The notes under the pieces: model-generated
Seen by the model: the letters and a program-made list of their open reading frames with translations, nothing else
The model's database searches: none
What the model was told of the DNA's origin: nothing
Shown here: piece after piece, positions 24,226 through 32,386 of the stretch
Position numbering within the stretch: position 1 is the first letter of the stretch
Layout of the letters: the number at the start of each line of letters is the position of its first letter
NCBI GenBank assembly: GCA_022705045.1
Contig: JAKJFE010000006.1
Coordinates: 1 to 44,574 of the forward strand
Origin: Pseudomonadota bacterium
GTDB lineage: Bacteria > Pseudomonadota > Gammaproteobacteria > Xanthomonadales > Ahniellaceae
Length of the DNA: 44,574 nt
Reading direction: 5' to 3'
Made by a program: the position numbers and the translations under genes

Positions 24226-26304
24226 ATGAACCTGACGAAATCGATCCTGACCCTGACCCTGTTGACCGGTGCCGCCATGGCGAACGCAGCCGACGAAGAT
24301 CCCTACCTTTGGCTGGAGGACGTGGAAGGCGCGAAGGCGCTGGACTGGGTCAAGGCCCGCAATGCCGAGAGCCAGAAGGCGCTGGAAGCCGATCCGACGT
24401 TCAAGCCGCTCTACGACCGTCTGCTGGCGATCAACAACGCCACCGACCGCATCCCCTACATCAACAAGCTGGGCACGCGTTTCTACAACTTCTGGAAGGA
24501 CGAGCAGCACGTGCGCGGCATCTGGCGCAGCACTTCGCTCGATGAATACCACAAGGCCCAGCCAAAGTGGGAAACCGTGCTCGACATCGACGCACTGAAC
24601 AAGGCCGAGAACGCGAACTGGGTCTGGAAGGGTGCCGACTGCATCGAGCCGGACCAGGATCGCTGCCTGGTATCGCTGTCGCGCGGCGGCGGCGATGCGG
24701 TGGAAGTGCGCGAATTCGACCTCAAGAGCAAGTCTTTCGTCAAGGACGGCTTCGTGTTGCCCGAAGCGAAGTCGGCAGTGGGCTGGAAGGATCGCGACAC
24801 GCTCTACATCGGCACCGATTTCGGCGCCGGGTCGCTGACTGAATCCGGTTACCCGCGCACCGTGCATGAATGGAAGCGCAGCACGCCCTGGAAGGACGCG
24901 AAACAGGTCTTCGAGGCGAAGGCCACCGACGTCTACACCTTCGGCTTCAGCGATTACGCGCAGGGCACACGCTACGACGGCGTGGTGCGCGTGCCGGCGT
25001 TCTTCCAGAACGAGACCCATCTGGTCCGCGACGGCAAACTGGTGAAGGTCCCGAAACCCGATGATGCCGAAATCGGCTTCTTCCGCGAGTACGCGCTGAT
25101 CACGTTGCGCAGCGACTGGCAACCGGGCAAGCACAAGCTCTCGGCCGGCAGTCTGGTGGCGATCCGCGTCGACGACCTGTTCGCCGGCAAGGACGCCTAC
25201 ACCGCGCTGTTCGTGCCGACCGCGAAGCGCTCGCTGTCGGGGTATTCGACGACCCGCAATGCGGTGCTGCTGAACATCCTCGACAACGTCAAGAGCCGCC
25301 CGCAGGTCATGCTGCTCGACGGCAAGACGTGGTCGAACAAGTACCTGAACTTCCCGCTCAATGCCGACGTCAACCTGTTCGCGGAAAACGCTGACATGAG
25401 CGACGACTTCTTCATGACCGTGACCGATTTCCTCACGCCGACCTCGCTGCTGATGGGCACCGTGGGCAAGCGCGAGATCACGCCGCTGAAGCGCCAGGCC
25501 GCCCACTTCAAGTCGGAAGGACTGGCTGTCGAGCAGTACGAGGCCACCTCGAAGGACGGCACCAAGGTGCCCTACTTCGTCGTGTTGCCGAAGAACCGCG
25601 CCCGCGACGGCACCATCCCGACGCTGCTTTACGGCTACGGCGGCTTCGAGGTCTCGCAGACGCCGGGCTACTACGCCAGCGCCGGCGCCGGCTGGCTGGA
25701 GCGCGGCGGCGCCTTCGTGCTCGCCAACATCCGCGGCGGCGGCGAATTCGGTCCCACCTGGCACCAGGCCGCATTGAAGGCCAACCGTCAGCGCGCCTAC
25801 GACGACTTCATCGCCATCGGCGAAGACCTGGTGGCGCGTAAGATCACCTCGCCCAAGCATCTCGGCATCCAGGGCGGCAGCAATGGCGGCCTGCTGATGG
25901 GCGTGATGTACACGCAACGCCCGGACCTGTGGGGTGCGGTGCTGTGCGAAGTGCCGCTGCTCGACATGAAGCGCTACAACAAGCTGCTTGCCGGCGCGAG
26001 CTGGATGGGCGAATACGGCAACCCGGACGTGGCCGAGGAGTGGGCCTACATCTCGAAGTATTCGCCGTACCAGAACATCGATGCGGCCAAAACCTATCCG
26101 CCGATCCTGTTCACGACCTCGACGCGTGACGACCGCGTGCATCCGGGCCATGCCCGCAAGATGGCGGCGAAACTGATCGATCTCGGCAAGAACGTGACCT
26201 ACTACGAGAACATCGAAGGTGGTCATGGCGGTTCCACGAACAACCAGCAGGCCGCCTTCATGGACGCGATCGGTTACGTCTTCCTGTGGGAGCGATTGAA
26301 GTAA
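24226..26304 (+). CDS. Secreted prolyl oligopeptidase-family protein (S9A)
   Basis: 692 aa. A signal peptide (MNLTKSILTLTLLTGAAMANA) precedes an N-terminal DPYLWLEDVEGAKALDWV segment typical of prolyl oligopeptidases, then a seven-bladed propeller and a C-terminal catalytic domain. The nucleophile is in IQGGSNGGLLMG (about residue 551), Asp in STRDDRVHPGHA and His in IEGGHGGSTN. It should cleave Pro-containing peptides in the periplasm or outside the cell. The closest style is the bacterial secreted PEP/'S9A N-terminal' group. The ATG follows GGAGGA. A DUF4139 gene follows at 62 bases on the same strand. Confidence 0.93.
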   Translation: MNLTKSILTLTLLTGAAMANAADEDPYLWLEDVEGAKALDWVKARNAESQKALEADPTFKPLYDRLLAINNATDRIPYINKLGTRFYNFWKDEQHVRGIWRSTSLDEYHKAQPKWETVLDIDALNKAENANWVWKGADCIEPDQDRCLVSLSRGGGDAVEVREFDLKSKSFVKDGFVLPEAKSAVGWKDRDTLYIGTDFGAGSLTESGYPRTVHEWKRSTPWKDAKQVFEAKATDVYTFGFSDYAQGTRYDGVVRVPAFFQNETHLVRDGKLVKVPKPDDAEIGFFREYALITLRSDWQPGKHKLSAGSLVAIRVDDLFAGKDAYTALFVPTAKRSLSGYSTTRNAVLLNILDNVKSRPQVMLLDGKTWSNKYLNFPLNADVNLFAENADMSDDFFMTVTDFLTPTSLLMGTVGKREITPLKRQAAHFKSEGLAVEQYEATSKDGTKVPYFVVLPKNRARDGTIPTLLYGYGGFEVSQTPGYYASAGAGWLERGGAFVLANIRGGGEFGPTWHQAALKANRQRAYDDFIAIGEDLVARKITSPKHLGIQGGSNGGLLMGVMYTQRPDLWGAVLCEVPLLDMKRYNKLLAGASWMGEYGNPDVAEEWAYISKYSPYQNIDAAKTYPPILFTTSTRDDRVHPGHARKMAAKLIDLGKNVTYYENIEGGHGGSTNNQQAAFMDAIGYVFLWERLK

Positions 26305-26366
26305 CCCCGGCGCGGCGCAGGGCACGTTTCCGGGCTACGCTTCCATCCACTGTCAGGAGAACTGCC

Positions 26367-27854
26367 ATGCGCCGCACCCTCATCGCCACCGGAGTCGCCC
26401 TCGCCATGTCCACCGCCCACGCGTCGTCGCCGGATGTTTCGCTGACTGTGTATTCGTCCGCCGCGCCGGGGGCGATCACGTCCGAACAGCTCGTGAACTA
26501 CGGCCTGCAGTTGCCGGGCTACGCGCTGGTACGTGACCACCGCGAACTCGAGTTGCCAAACGGCAGCGGCGAAGTGCGCTTCAGCGACGTCGCGACACGT
26601 ATCGATCCGACCACGGTGAGCTTCGCCTCGCTGACCGATCCGGACGGCACCCGCGTGATCGAGCAGAACTACCAGTTCGATCTGGTCGACGGCCAGAAAC
26701 TGCTGAGCCGCTACATCGGCGAAACCATCAGCGTCGACCAGGTCCGCGGCGACAAGGTCGAGCAGGTCACCGGCAAACTGCTTTCGGCCACGAATGGCCT
26801 GATCCTGATGCAGCCGAACGGCGAGGTGCAGACCTTGTCGCACTACGCCAACATCGCCTTCCCGTCCCTGCCCGGCGGGCTGATCACGAAGCCGACCCTG
26901 GTCTGGCTGGTCGAAGCGAAACGCGGCGGCAAGCACGATGCGCAAGTCTCTTATCAGACTCAGGGCATGACCTGGTGGAGCGACTACAATGTCATCCTCA
27001 AGGGCGACGCGAATGCCTGCAGCATGGACCTCGCGGCCTGGGTGACGGTCGTGAACCAGAGCGGCGCGAGTTATCCGAACGCACAATTGAAGCTGGTGGC
27101 GGGCGAAGTGAATCGTGCACCTGCGGCACCGGCACCGATGGCGCTGGGCATGGCCAAGCGCACGATGGTGGCGGAAGCCGCGGCGCCCGGCTTCGAGGAA
27201 TCGGAACTGTTCGAATACCACCTGTACACGCTGGGCCGTCGCACCGAACTGCCGCAGAACTCGACCAAACAGCTGGAACTGTTCCCATCTGCCGTCGGCA
27301 TGAAGTGCAAGCGCGAACTGGTGTTCACGGCCTCGCCGCAGCCTTACGGTTTCTGGGGTTCGCCGATCAGCGATCAGGGTTACGGCTCGACCAGCAGCGG
27401 CACGGTCGGTGCGTGGCTCGAGTTCGAGAACAAGGAAGCGAACGGCCTCGGCATCCCGTTGCCGGCCGGGCGCGTGCGCGTCAACCAGGCCAGCAAGGAT
27501 GGGAGTCTGGAATTCATCGGCGAGGACGTGATCAAGCACACGCCGCGCAACGAAACGCTGCGCATCAAGCTCGGCGAAGCCTTCGATGTGGTCGGCGAAC
27601 GCAAGCAGGTCGACTACAAGATCGACACCTCGGCGAAACGTATCGACGAAACCTTCGAGATCAGCGTGCGCAATCGCAAGAAGGAAGCGGCGACCATCCG
27701 TGTCCGCGAATACCTGTATCGCTGGAGCACCTGGGCGATCACCGACGAGAACGTGAAACACGACAAGCGCGACGCCAACACCGTCGACTTCGTCGTGAAC
27801 ATTCCCGCCGACGGCGAACAGAAAATCCGCTACAGCGTCCGCTACACCTGGTAA
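26367..27854 (+). CDS. Exported DUF4139 domain-containing protein
   Basis: 495 aa. Signal peptide MRRTLIATGVALAMSTAHA, then a beta-rich protein with VSLTVYSSAAPGAI at the start and the MTWWSDYNVILKGD region typical of DUF4139, ending LRVREYLYRWSTW-like beta strands. The family is widespread in Xanthomonadales and Bacteroidetes; function unknown, and no catalytic residues are recognisable. CAGGAG precedes the ATG. The preceding S9A peptidase on the same strand could share its transcript. The gene ends 9 bases from a convergent lipoprotein gene. Confidence 0.85.
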   Translation: MRRTLIATGVALAMSTAHASSPDVSLTVYSSAAPGAITSEQLVNYGLQLPGYALVRDHRELELPNGSGEVRFSDVATRIDPTTVSFASLTDPDGTRVIEQNYQFDLVDGQKLLSRYIGETISVDQVRGDKVEQVTGKLLSATNGLILMQPNGEVQTLSHYANIAFPSLPGGLITKPTLVWLVEAKRGGKHDAQVSYQTQGMTWWSDYNVILKGDANACSMDLAAWVTVVNQSGASYPNAQLKLVAGEVNRAPAAPAPMALGMAKRTMVAEAAAPGFEESELFEYHLYTLGRRTELPQNSTKQLELFPSAVGMKCKRELVFTASPQPYGFWGSPISDQGYGSTSSGTVGAWLEFENKEANGLGIPLPAGRVRVNQASKDGSLEFIGEDVIKHTPRNETLRIKLGEAFDVVGERKQVDYKIDTSAKRIDETFEISVRNRKKEAATIRVREYLYRWSTWAITDENVKHDKRDANTVDFVVNIPADGEQKIRYSVRYTW

Positions 27855-27863
27855 GTCACGGCC

Positions 27864-28274
27864 CTATTGCCACTCGGCACCGAAGCAGATCCATTCGCCG
27901 TCTTCGATGCGCCAGTGTGATTCGAGGTCGAACTGTCGGCCGGTCTCGGGCAGCCACTGGCCGCCGGTGGCGACGACCCGCAGTTTCACCGTGGCGCGCT
28001 CGCCGTACAGCTTCACGTCGAGCGGCCCGAGCAGGACCGAGATGTTCTGGTGGCGCAATGTCTGCGCCACCAGCATCGCCCGCAGCTGGCGCTGATCCAT
28101 GCTGCCGCCCTGGCCGCTGAAGTCCTCGGCGACGTGATCGATGAAGTCGCCCGGTTCGCCGGCTTCGATGGCCGTCTCCATCGCCGCGACGGTGTCGCGC
28201 AGACGCTGTTCGTCCGGCGCGCGCGAACAGGCCGACAACACGATCAATCCGATCATCATCACGAATCGGCGCAT
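27864..28274 (-). CDS. Small predicted lipoprotein, NTF2/SnoaL-like
   Basis: 136 aa. A lipoprotein signal peptide with lipobox LSAC (Cys16, MRRFVMMIGLIVLSAC) is followed by RLRDTVAAMETAIEAGEPGD and a curved-sheet pattern ending WRIEDGEWICFGAEWQ, which is the usual finish of NTF2-like folds. No catalytic residues can be assigned, and no function is claimed. GAGGAAAGACAC precedes the chosen Met; a longer in-frame version lacks a signal peptide. It stands alone, divergent from the EamA transporter. Confidence 0.75.
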   Translation of the reverse strand: MRRFVMMIGLIVLSACSRAPDEQRLRDTVAAMETAIEAGEPGDFIDHVAEDFSGQGGSMDQRQLRAMLVAQTLRHQNISVLLGPLDVKLYGERATVKLRVVATGGQWLPETGRQFDLESHWRIEDGEWICFGAEWQ

Positions 28275-28387
28275 GTGTCTTTCCTCGTCGCGGACTTGAA
28301 CGCGAGCGTAACCGAAGCGCAGGCAAATCCCGGGCACGCGCCTCGTCTGCCGAAGCCTGGAACGCGCGCCGATACACTTCCCGGCTC

Positions 28388-29302
28388 ATGTCCAAGTCGA
28401 CACGCGAACACTATCGCCAAGCCGCCCTGCTGATGCTGGCCAGTACCGTCCTGTTCGGCTTGATGGCGGTCGCCATCCGGCTTGCCTCGCAGTCGCTGCA
28501 CACCTTCGAGGTGGCGTTCTTCCGCAACTTCTTTGGCCTCGTCGCCACCCTGCCCTTGCTGTACCGGCATGGCCCGTCGCTGCTGCGCACACAGCACTTT
28601 CCACGGTATCTCTTGCGTTGCCTGATCGGCATCACCGGCATGATGTGTGGTTTCTGGGCCATCGGACATCTGCCGTTGGCCCAGGCGGTGTCGTTGTCGT
28701 ATTCGTCGCCGATCTTCGTCGTCATCGCCGCCGCACTGTTCCTCGGCGAACGCGTGCACGCGCGGCGCTGGAGCGCCGTCGCGATCGGCTTCGTCGGCGT
28801 GCTCGTCATCACCCGACCGGGCAGCAACGACTTCAGCTTCGGCATGCTGATCGCGGTGATCTCGGCGTTCATGACCGGTCTCGTCTCGATCCAGATCAAG
28901 CAGCTTTCGGCGATCGAACCGGCCGACCGCATCGTGTTCTACACGACCCTGATCTGGGTGCCGATGTCGCTGATCCCGGCCCTGCTCGTATGGCGCTGGC
29001 CGGAGGGCATCGTCTGGCTGTGGGTGGTCGCGGCCGGCCTGCTCGGCACCGGCGGGCACATGTTATGGACGCGCGCGCTCAAGCTCGGCGACGTCTCGGC
29101 GCTGACTCCGATCAGTTTCATGCAGCTGCCGGTCGTCGCCACGGCCGGCTGGCTGCTGTTCGACGAACACGTCGATCGCTGGACCGTCGGCGGGACCTTC
29201 ATCATTCTCGCCTCCAGCGCCTACATCTCGCATCGCGAAGCGGTGCTGGCGAAACGACACCAGACCAAGGAACCGTTGAAGGGCGCGGAACCGGTGACCT
29301 GA
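28388..29302 (+). CDS. EamA/DMT-family transporter
   Basis: 304 aa inner-membrane protein with about ten hydrophobic helices in two EamA halves. The first begins LMLASTVLFGLMAVAIRLAS and FRNFFGLVATLPLL; the second begins after FSFGMLIAVISAFMTGLVSI. The family exports metabolites such as amino acids, purines or drugs, but the substrate cannot be read from sequence. The stop lies six bases from the convergent ispG stop, within a short shared palindrome. Confidence 0.9.
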   Translation: MSKSTREHYRQAALLMLASTVLFGLMAVAIRLASQSLHTFEVAFFRNFFGLVATLPLLYRHGPSLLRTQHFPRYLLRCLIGITGMMCGFWAIGHLPLAQAVSLSYSSPIFVVIAAALFLGERVHARRWSAVAIGFVGVLVITRPGSNDFSFGMLIAVISAFMTGLVSIQIKQLSAIEPADRIVFYTTLIWVPMSLIPALLVWRWPEGIVWLWVVAAGLLGTGGHMLWTRALKLGDVSALTPISFMQLPVVATAGWLLFDEHVDRWTVGGTFIILASSAYISHREAVLAKRHQTKEPLKGAEPVT

Positions 29303-29308
29303 GCCAGC

Positions 29309-30556
29309 TCAGCCGCCGCGCGAGACGTATTTCGCGGCGACGTAGTCCTCGACGATGGCGACGAAATCTTCGGCGATACGTTCGCCGCGCAGCGTGCGTT
29401 TTTTCTCGCCGTCGATGAACACGGGGGCGGTTGGCGCTTCGCCGGTGCCGGGCAGCGAGATGCCGATGTTGGCGTGTTTGGACTCACCCGGTCCGTTGAC
29501 GATGCAGCCCATCACCGCCAGCGTCATGTTCTCGACGCCGTCGTAACGGATCTTCCATTCCGGCATCTTGGCGCGCACGTGGTCCTGCACCGTCTTCGCC
29601 AATTCCTGGAAAAAGGTGCTGGTCGTGCGACCGCAACCCGGACAGGCCGTGACCAGCGGCGTGAATGCGCGCAGGCCCATGGTCTGCAGCAATTCCTGGG
29701 CGACGATGACCTCGCGTGTACGCGATTCGCCCGGCTCCGGGGTCAGCGAGATGCGGATGGTGTCGCCGATACCTTCCTGCAGCAGCACCGACAATGCGGC
29801 GGTCGAGGCAACGATGCCCTTCGAGCCCATGCCGGCTTCGGTGAGCCCGAGATGCAAGGCGTAGTCGCAGCGCGCCGCAAGCGAGCGATAGACCGAAATC
29901 AGATCCTGCACGCCGCTGACCTTGCAGCTGAGCACGATGCGGTCGCGCCCGAGCCCGATCTCCTCGGCCTTGCGCGCTGAATCGATGGCGGAAACGATCA
30001 AGGCCTCTCGCATCACCGTGGTCGCATCCCAGGGTTGGGCGCGCGCATGGTTGTCGTCCATCATCTGTGCGAGCACGCCCTGGTCGAGCGAGCCCCAGTT
30101 GACGCCGATACGCACCGGCTTGCCGTAACGGATCGCCATCTCGACGATGGCACCGAACTGCGCGTCCTTCTTGCGTCCGAAGCCGACGTTGCCGGGATTG
30201 ATGCGGTACTTCGCCAGTGCCTCGGCGCAAGCCGGCTCATCGGTCAGCAACTGGTGGCCGTTGTAGTGGAAATCGCCAACGATCGGCACCGAAATGCCCA
30301 TCATTGCGAGGCGGTCGCGGATCTCGGGCACGGCCCGCGCCGATTCGGCATTGTTCACCGTCACCCGAACCAGCTCGGAACCGGCGCGCCAGAGTTCGGC
30401 GACCTGCTGCGTCGTGGCCTTGACGTCGGCGGTGTCGGTATTGGTCATCGACTGCACGACGACCGGAGCATCGCCACCCACGGCAACGCCACCGACACGC
30501 ACAGGAACGGAGGGCCGACGAAGCATCGGCACGGAAAACGGAATGTGAGCGCTCAT
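29309..30556 (-). CDS. ispG: 4-hydroxy-3-methylbut-2-en-1-yl diphosphate synthase (flavodoxin)
   Basis: 415 aa. Catalyses the penultimate step of the MEP isoprenoid pathway using a 4Fe-4S cluster. Visible: [20 protein letters not shown] at the N-terminus of the TIM barrel, [15 protein letters not shown] cluster cysteines ([11 protein letters not shown]) and the third Cys plus NGPGE motif in [17 protein letters not shown]. Length is normal for the two-domain form. Its ATG overlaps the stop of the upstream 562-aa gene (ATGA, 30553-30556), so it is translationally coupled to a protein of unknown role. Confidence 0.97.
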   Translation of the reverse strand: MSAHIPFSVPMLRRPSVPVRVGGVAVGGDAPVVVQSMTNTDTADVKATTQQVAELWRAGSELVRVTVNNAESARAVPEIRDRLAMMGISVPIVGDFHYNGHQLLTDEPACAEALAKYRINPGNVGFGRKKDAQFGAIVEMAIRYGKPVRIGVNWGSLDQGVLAQMMDDNHARAQPWDATTVMREALIVSAIDSARKAEEIGLGRDRIVLSCKVSGVQDLISVYRSLAARCDYALHLGLTEAGMGSKGIVASTAALSVLLQEGIGDTIRISLTPEPGESRTREVIVAQELLQTMGLRAFTPLVTACPGCGRTTSTFFQELAKTVQDHVRAKMPEWKIRYDGVENMTLAVMGCIVNGPGESKHANIGISLPGTGEAPTAPVFIDGEKKRTLRGERIAEDFVAIVEDYVAAKYVSRGG

Positions 30557-32241
30557 GCGGCGCTATTTTCGGCGTTTTTCGCCTTCGCCGCGACCCTCAG
30601 GTAGGCACCGGTGTTTTCCAGCAGGTCGATGTCGGCGATGACGCTGACGCGCGGCTCGCGCGTGTCGGCGTAACGGTCCGGGCGCATCGAGACCTCGATG
30701 CGGGCGAAACTACGCTCGCCGATGCTCGGCGCCAGGAAGCTGCCGCCGCCATTCCCGGGATGCAGCGGCTCCAGTTCGATGGCCCGTACCGGCGTCTTGA
30801 AACCGGCGCCGGATTCGGAAATGCGCAGCGCCGCAGGCTCGGCCTGGCGCGCGAGCAATTCGACGCCGGCATCGACCTGTCCATCCAGGGTGAACCGCAA
30901 CCACCGGATCACGCCGACCATCCATTCACGCTCGGCGGCTTCGTCGTCGTCCGGCGCGGCCAGGCCCACCAGTTCACCGATACGGGCCTTGGCGCCGCTT
31001 TCCGCACTCCATTGCAGGCGATAGCCGCCCAGCCCCTGATCAAGCACGCGCGCGCGCGTCGGCAAGGCGCGCGAACTGTCGCCGCTGCCCTGCGCCCAAG
31101 ACGCGGTCTTGTCGCGTTCGCTCAGGCTGATGCCGGGGCCGCGCAGCTCGCGCACGAAGTTCTCGAAATCGAGACGCCCGGACAGATGGAAATGGATGGC
31201 ATGCAGGCCGATCAGGGTTTCCAGCTCATGGCCGGCCGACAGCCGCGAGTGATTGCGGTCGAATTGGGTCCGCCAGGTGCTGGACAGGCGACGGATCAGA
31301 TCCTGCCCGAGCGCCACGCGTGGCCCGCCCTTGAGACCAAAGCTCAGCGGTCCGGAGGCGGTGCCACCGATCGCCAGTTCGCGTTCCAGAAACTGCTGCA
31401 CGCGCGCCGCCGAGAAAGCCACGCGCTGGGCGCCTGCCGCGCGACGTTCGTCCGGGGTATAGCCCGGGCCGCGGTCCTGGTCCTGAGCCACGTCGAAATC
31501 ATTGGCGCCACCCGCGGTGCTCAGGTCGCAATAGGCCGCCCACGATCGCATCGCTTCGTGTGCATCGGCCATTTCCTTCTGCGCCAGCCGGTACGGATTG
31601 CTGATCGCCAGCAACAGGACATGCGCATACGTCAGCTTCGGGGTGATCGTCGCCTTCTCGAGCAGCGGATCGGCCACGGTCTTGTCGACGACACCGATGG
31701 CGTCGGTGAAGCGGTAGAGGTCATGCAACGCCTGCCACACACCCGCTGACGGTGCCTGATACAGCAAGTACCCACGCAGCAGCGATTCGCCGCCATGACT
31801 GATCGCCCGGGCCGCCGCCTGCGCAGCCGTGCCGCCCTTGAGGAAGGGCAGCTTGCCGCCGGGCACGCACAGATCGTGCAGCACCATGCGATAGCCCAGG
31901 GCCATGGCTTCGTGGAATTCGCGCGACTGCAACCCGAGCTGCTGCTTCGCCTGCGGCAGCGGAAACGACGAACCGATAACCTGGCGATCGGCCTGCGCGA
32001 CGATCTGCACGGTCGGGGATCGCAAGGTTTCGAGCGCGAACAGGCGCGCACCGGCATCCAGACGCAATCCGTTCAACTCGTGGAGGCCTTGCAGCAACAC
32101 GCGCGACGCCGACACCGCGTTCGCCAGCGGCAAGGCCGCCACCCATTGCGCAATCCCCTTGGCGTCGCTTGGAATCGAAGCTCGTGTCGGTGCGACGCGA
32201 TCCGGAAATCCATTTGCCAGCCGCTGATGCAAGTCGCTCAT
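30553..32241 (-). CDS. Uncharacterised protein with PilZ-like C-terminal region, coupled to ispG
   Basis: 562 aa, no signal peptide or membrane segment. Residues 1-380 are mostly helical with no family that I recognise. Residues ~391-465 read like a PilZ barrel: [26 protein letters not shown], then [11 protein letters not shown] and [10 protein letters not shown] PilZ c-di-GMP site needs RxxxR and (D/N)xSxxG; here the second motif is DQGLGG, with Gly for Ser, and the Arg spacing is off, so binding is uncertain. It overlaps ispG by four bases, placing an apparent signalling protein in an isoprenoid transcript. FimX 18 kb away is another degenerate c-di-GMP protein. The domain call is pattern-based only. 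Confidence 0.6.
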   Translation of the reverse strand: MSDLHQRLANGFPDRVAPTRASIPSDAKGIAQWVAALPLANAVSASRVLLQGLHELNGLRLDAGARLFALETLRSPTVQIVAQADRQVIGSSFPLPQAKQQLGLQSREFHEAMALGYRMVLHDLCVPGGKLPFLKGGTAAQAAARAISHGGESLLRGYLLYQAPSAGVWQALHDLYRFTDAIGVVDKTVADPLLEKATITPKLTYAHVLLLAISNPYRLAQKEMADAHEAMRSWAAYCDLSTAGGANDFDVAQDQDRGPGYTPDERRAAGAQRVAFSAARVQQFLERELAIGGTASGPLSFGLKGGPRVALGQDLIRRLSSTWRTQFDRNHSRLSAGHELETLIGLHAIHFHLSGRLDFENFVRELRGPGISLSERDKTASWAQGSGDSSRALPTRARVLDQGLGGYRLQWSAESGAKARIGELVGLAAPDDDEAAEREWMVGVIRWLRFTLDGQVDAGVELLARQAEPAALRISESGAGFKTPVRAIELEPLHPGNGGGSFLAPSIGERSFARIEVSMRPDRYADTREPRVSVIADIDLLENTGAYLRVAAKAKNAENSAA

Positions 32242-32342
32242 GGCGCGTCTCCCTTTGGGGGTTCATTGTATGCAGGGCCTTGCCGGTTGACAGCCCGGTA
32301 CGCACTCGATTCGCAACGGAATGTGGCAGGATGCCTTACGAC

Positions 32343-32365
32343 CCCGCGGCACCGCGGGCTAAGAT
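32343..32365 (+). promoter_or_regulatory. Palindrome and possible -10 upstream of the three-gene redox module
   Basis: CCCGCGG-CA-CCGCGGG (32343-32358) sits directly before TAAGAT (32360-32365), a plausible -10, 21 bases ahead of the ATG at 32387. An exact TTGACA occurs at 32287-32292 but is too far for a standard -35. The palindrome is well placed to be an operator. Confidence 0.4.
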
Positions 32366-32386
32366 CAGGCATCGAGCGGGACGAAC

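Noticed and set aside
23497..26325. 942-aa minus-strand frame spanning thpR and the S9A gene
   Set aside because: Only its last ~115 codons are real, as the shifted C-terminal half of thpR; the rest is antisense to the prolyl oligopeptidase.
32287..32292. Exact TTGACA as a -35 for the redox module
   Set aside because: No -10-like hexamer lies 16-18 bases downstream; the nearest candidate, TAAGAT, is about 67 bases away.
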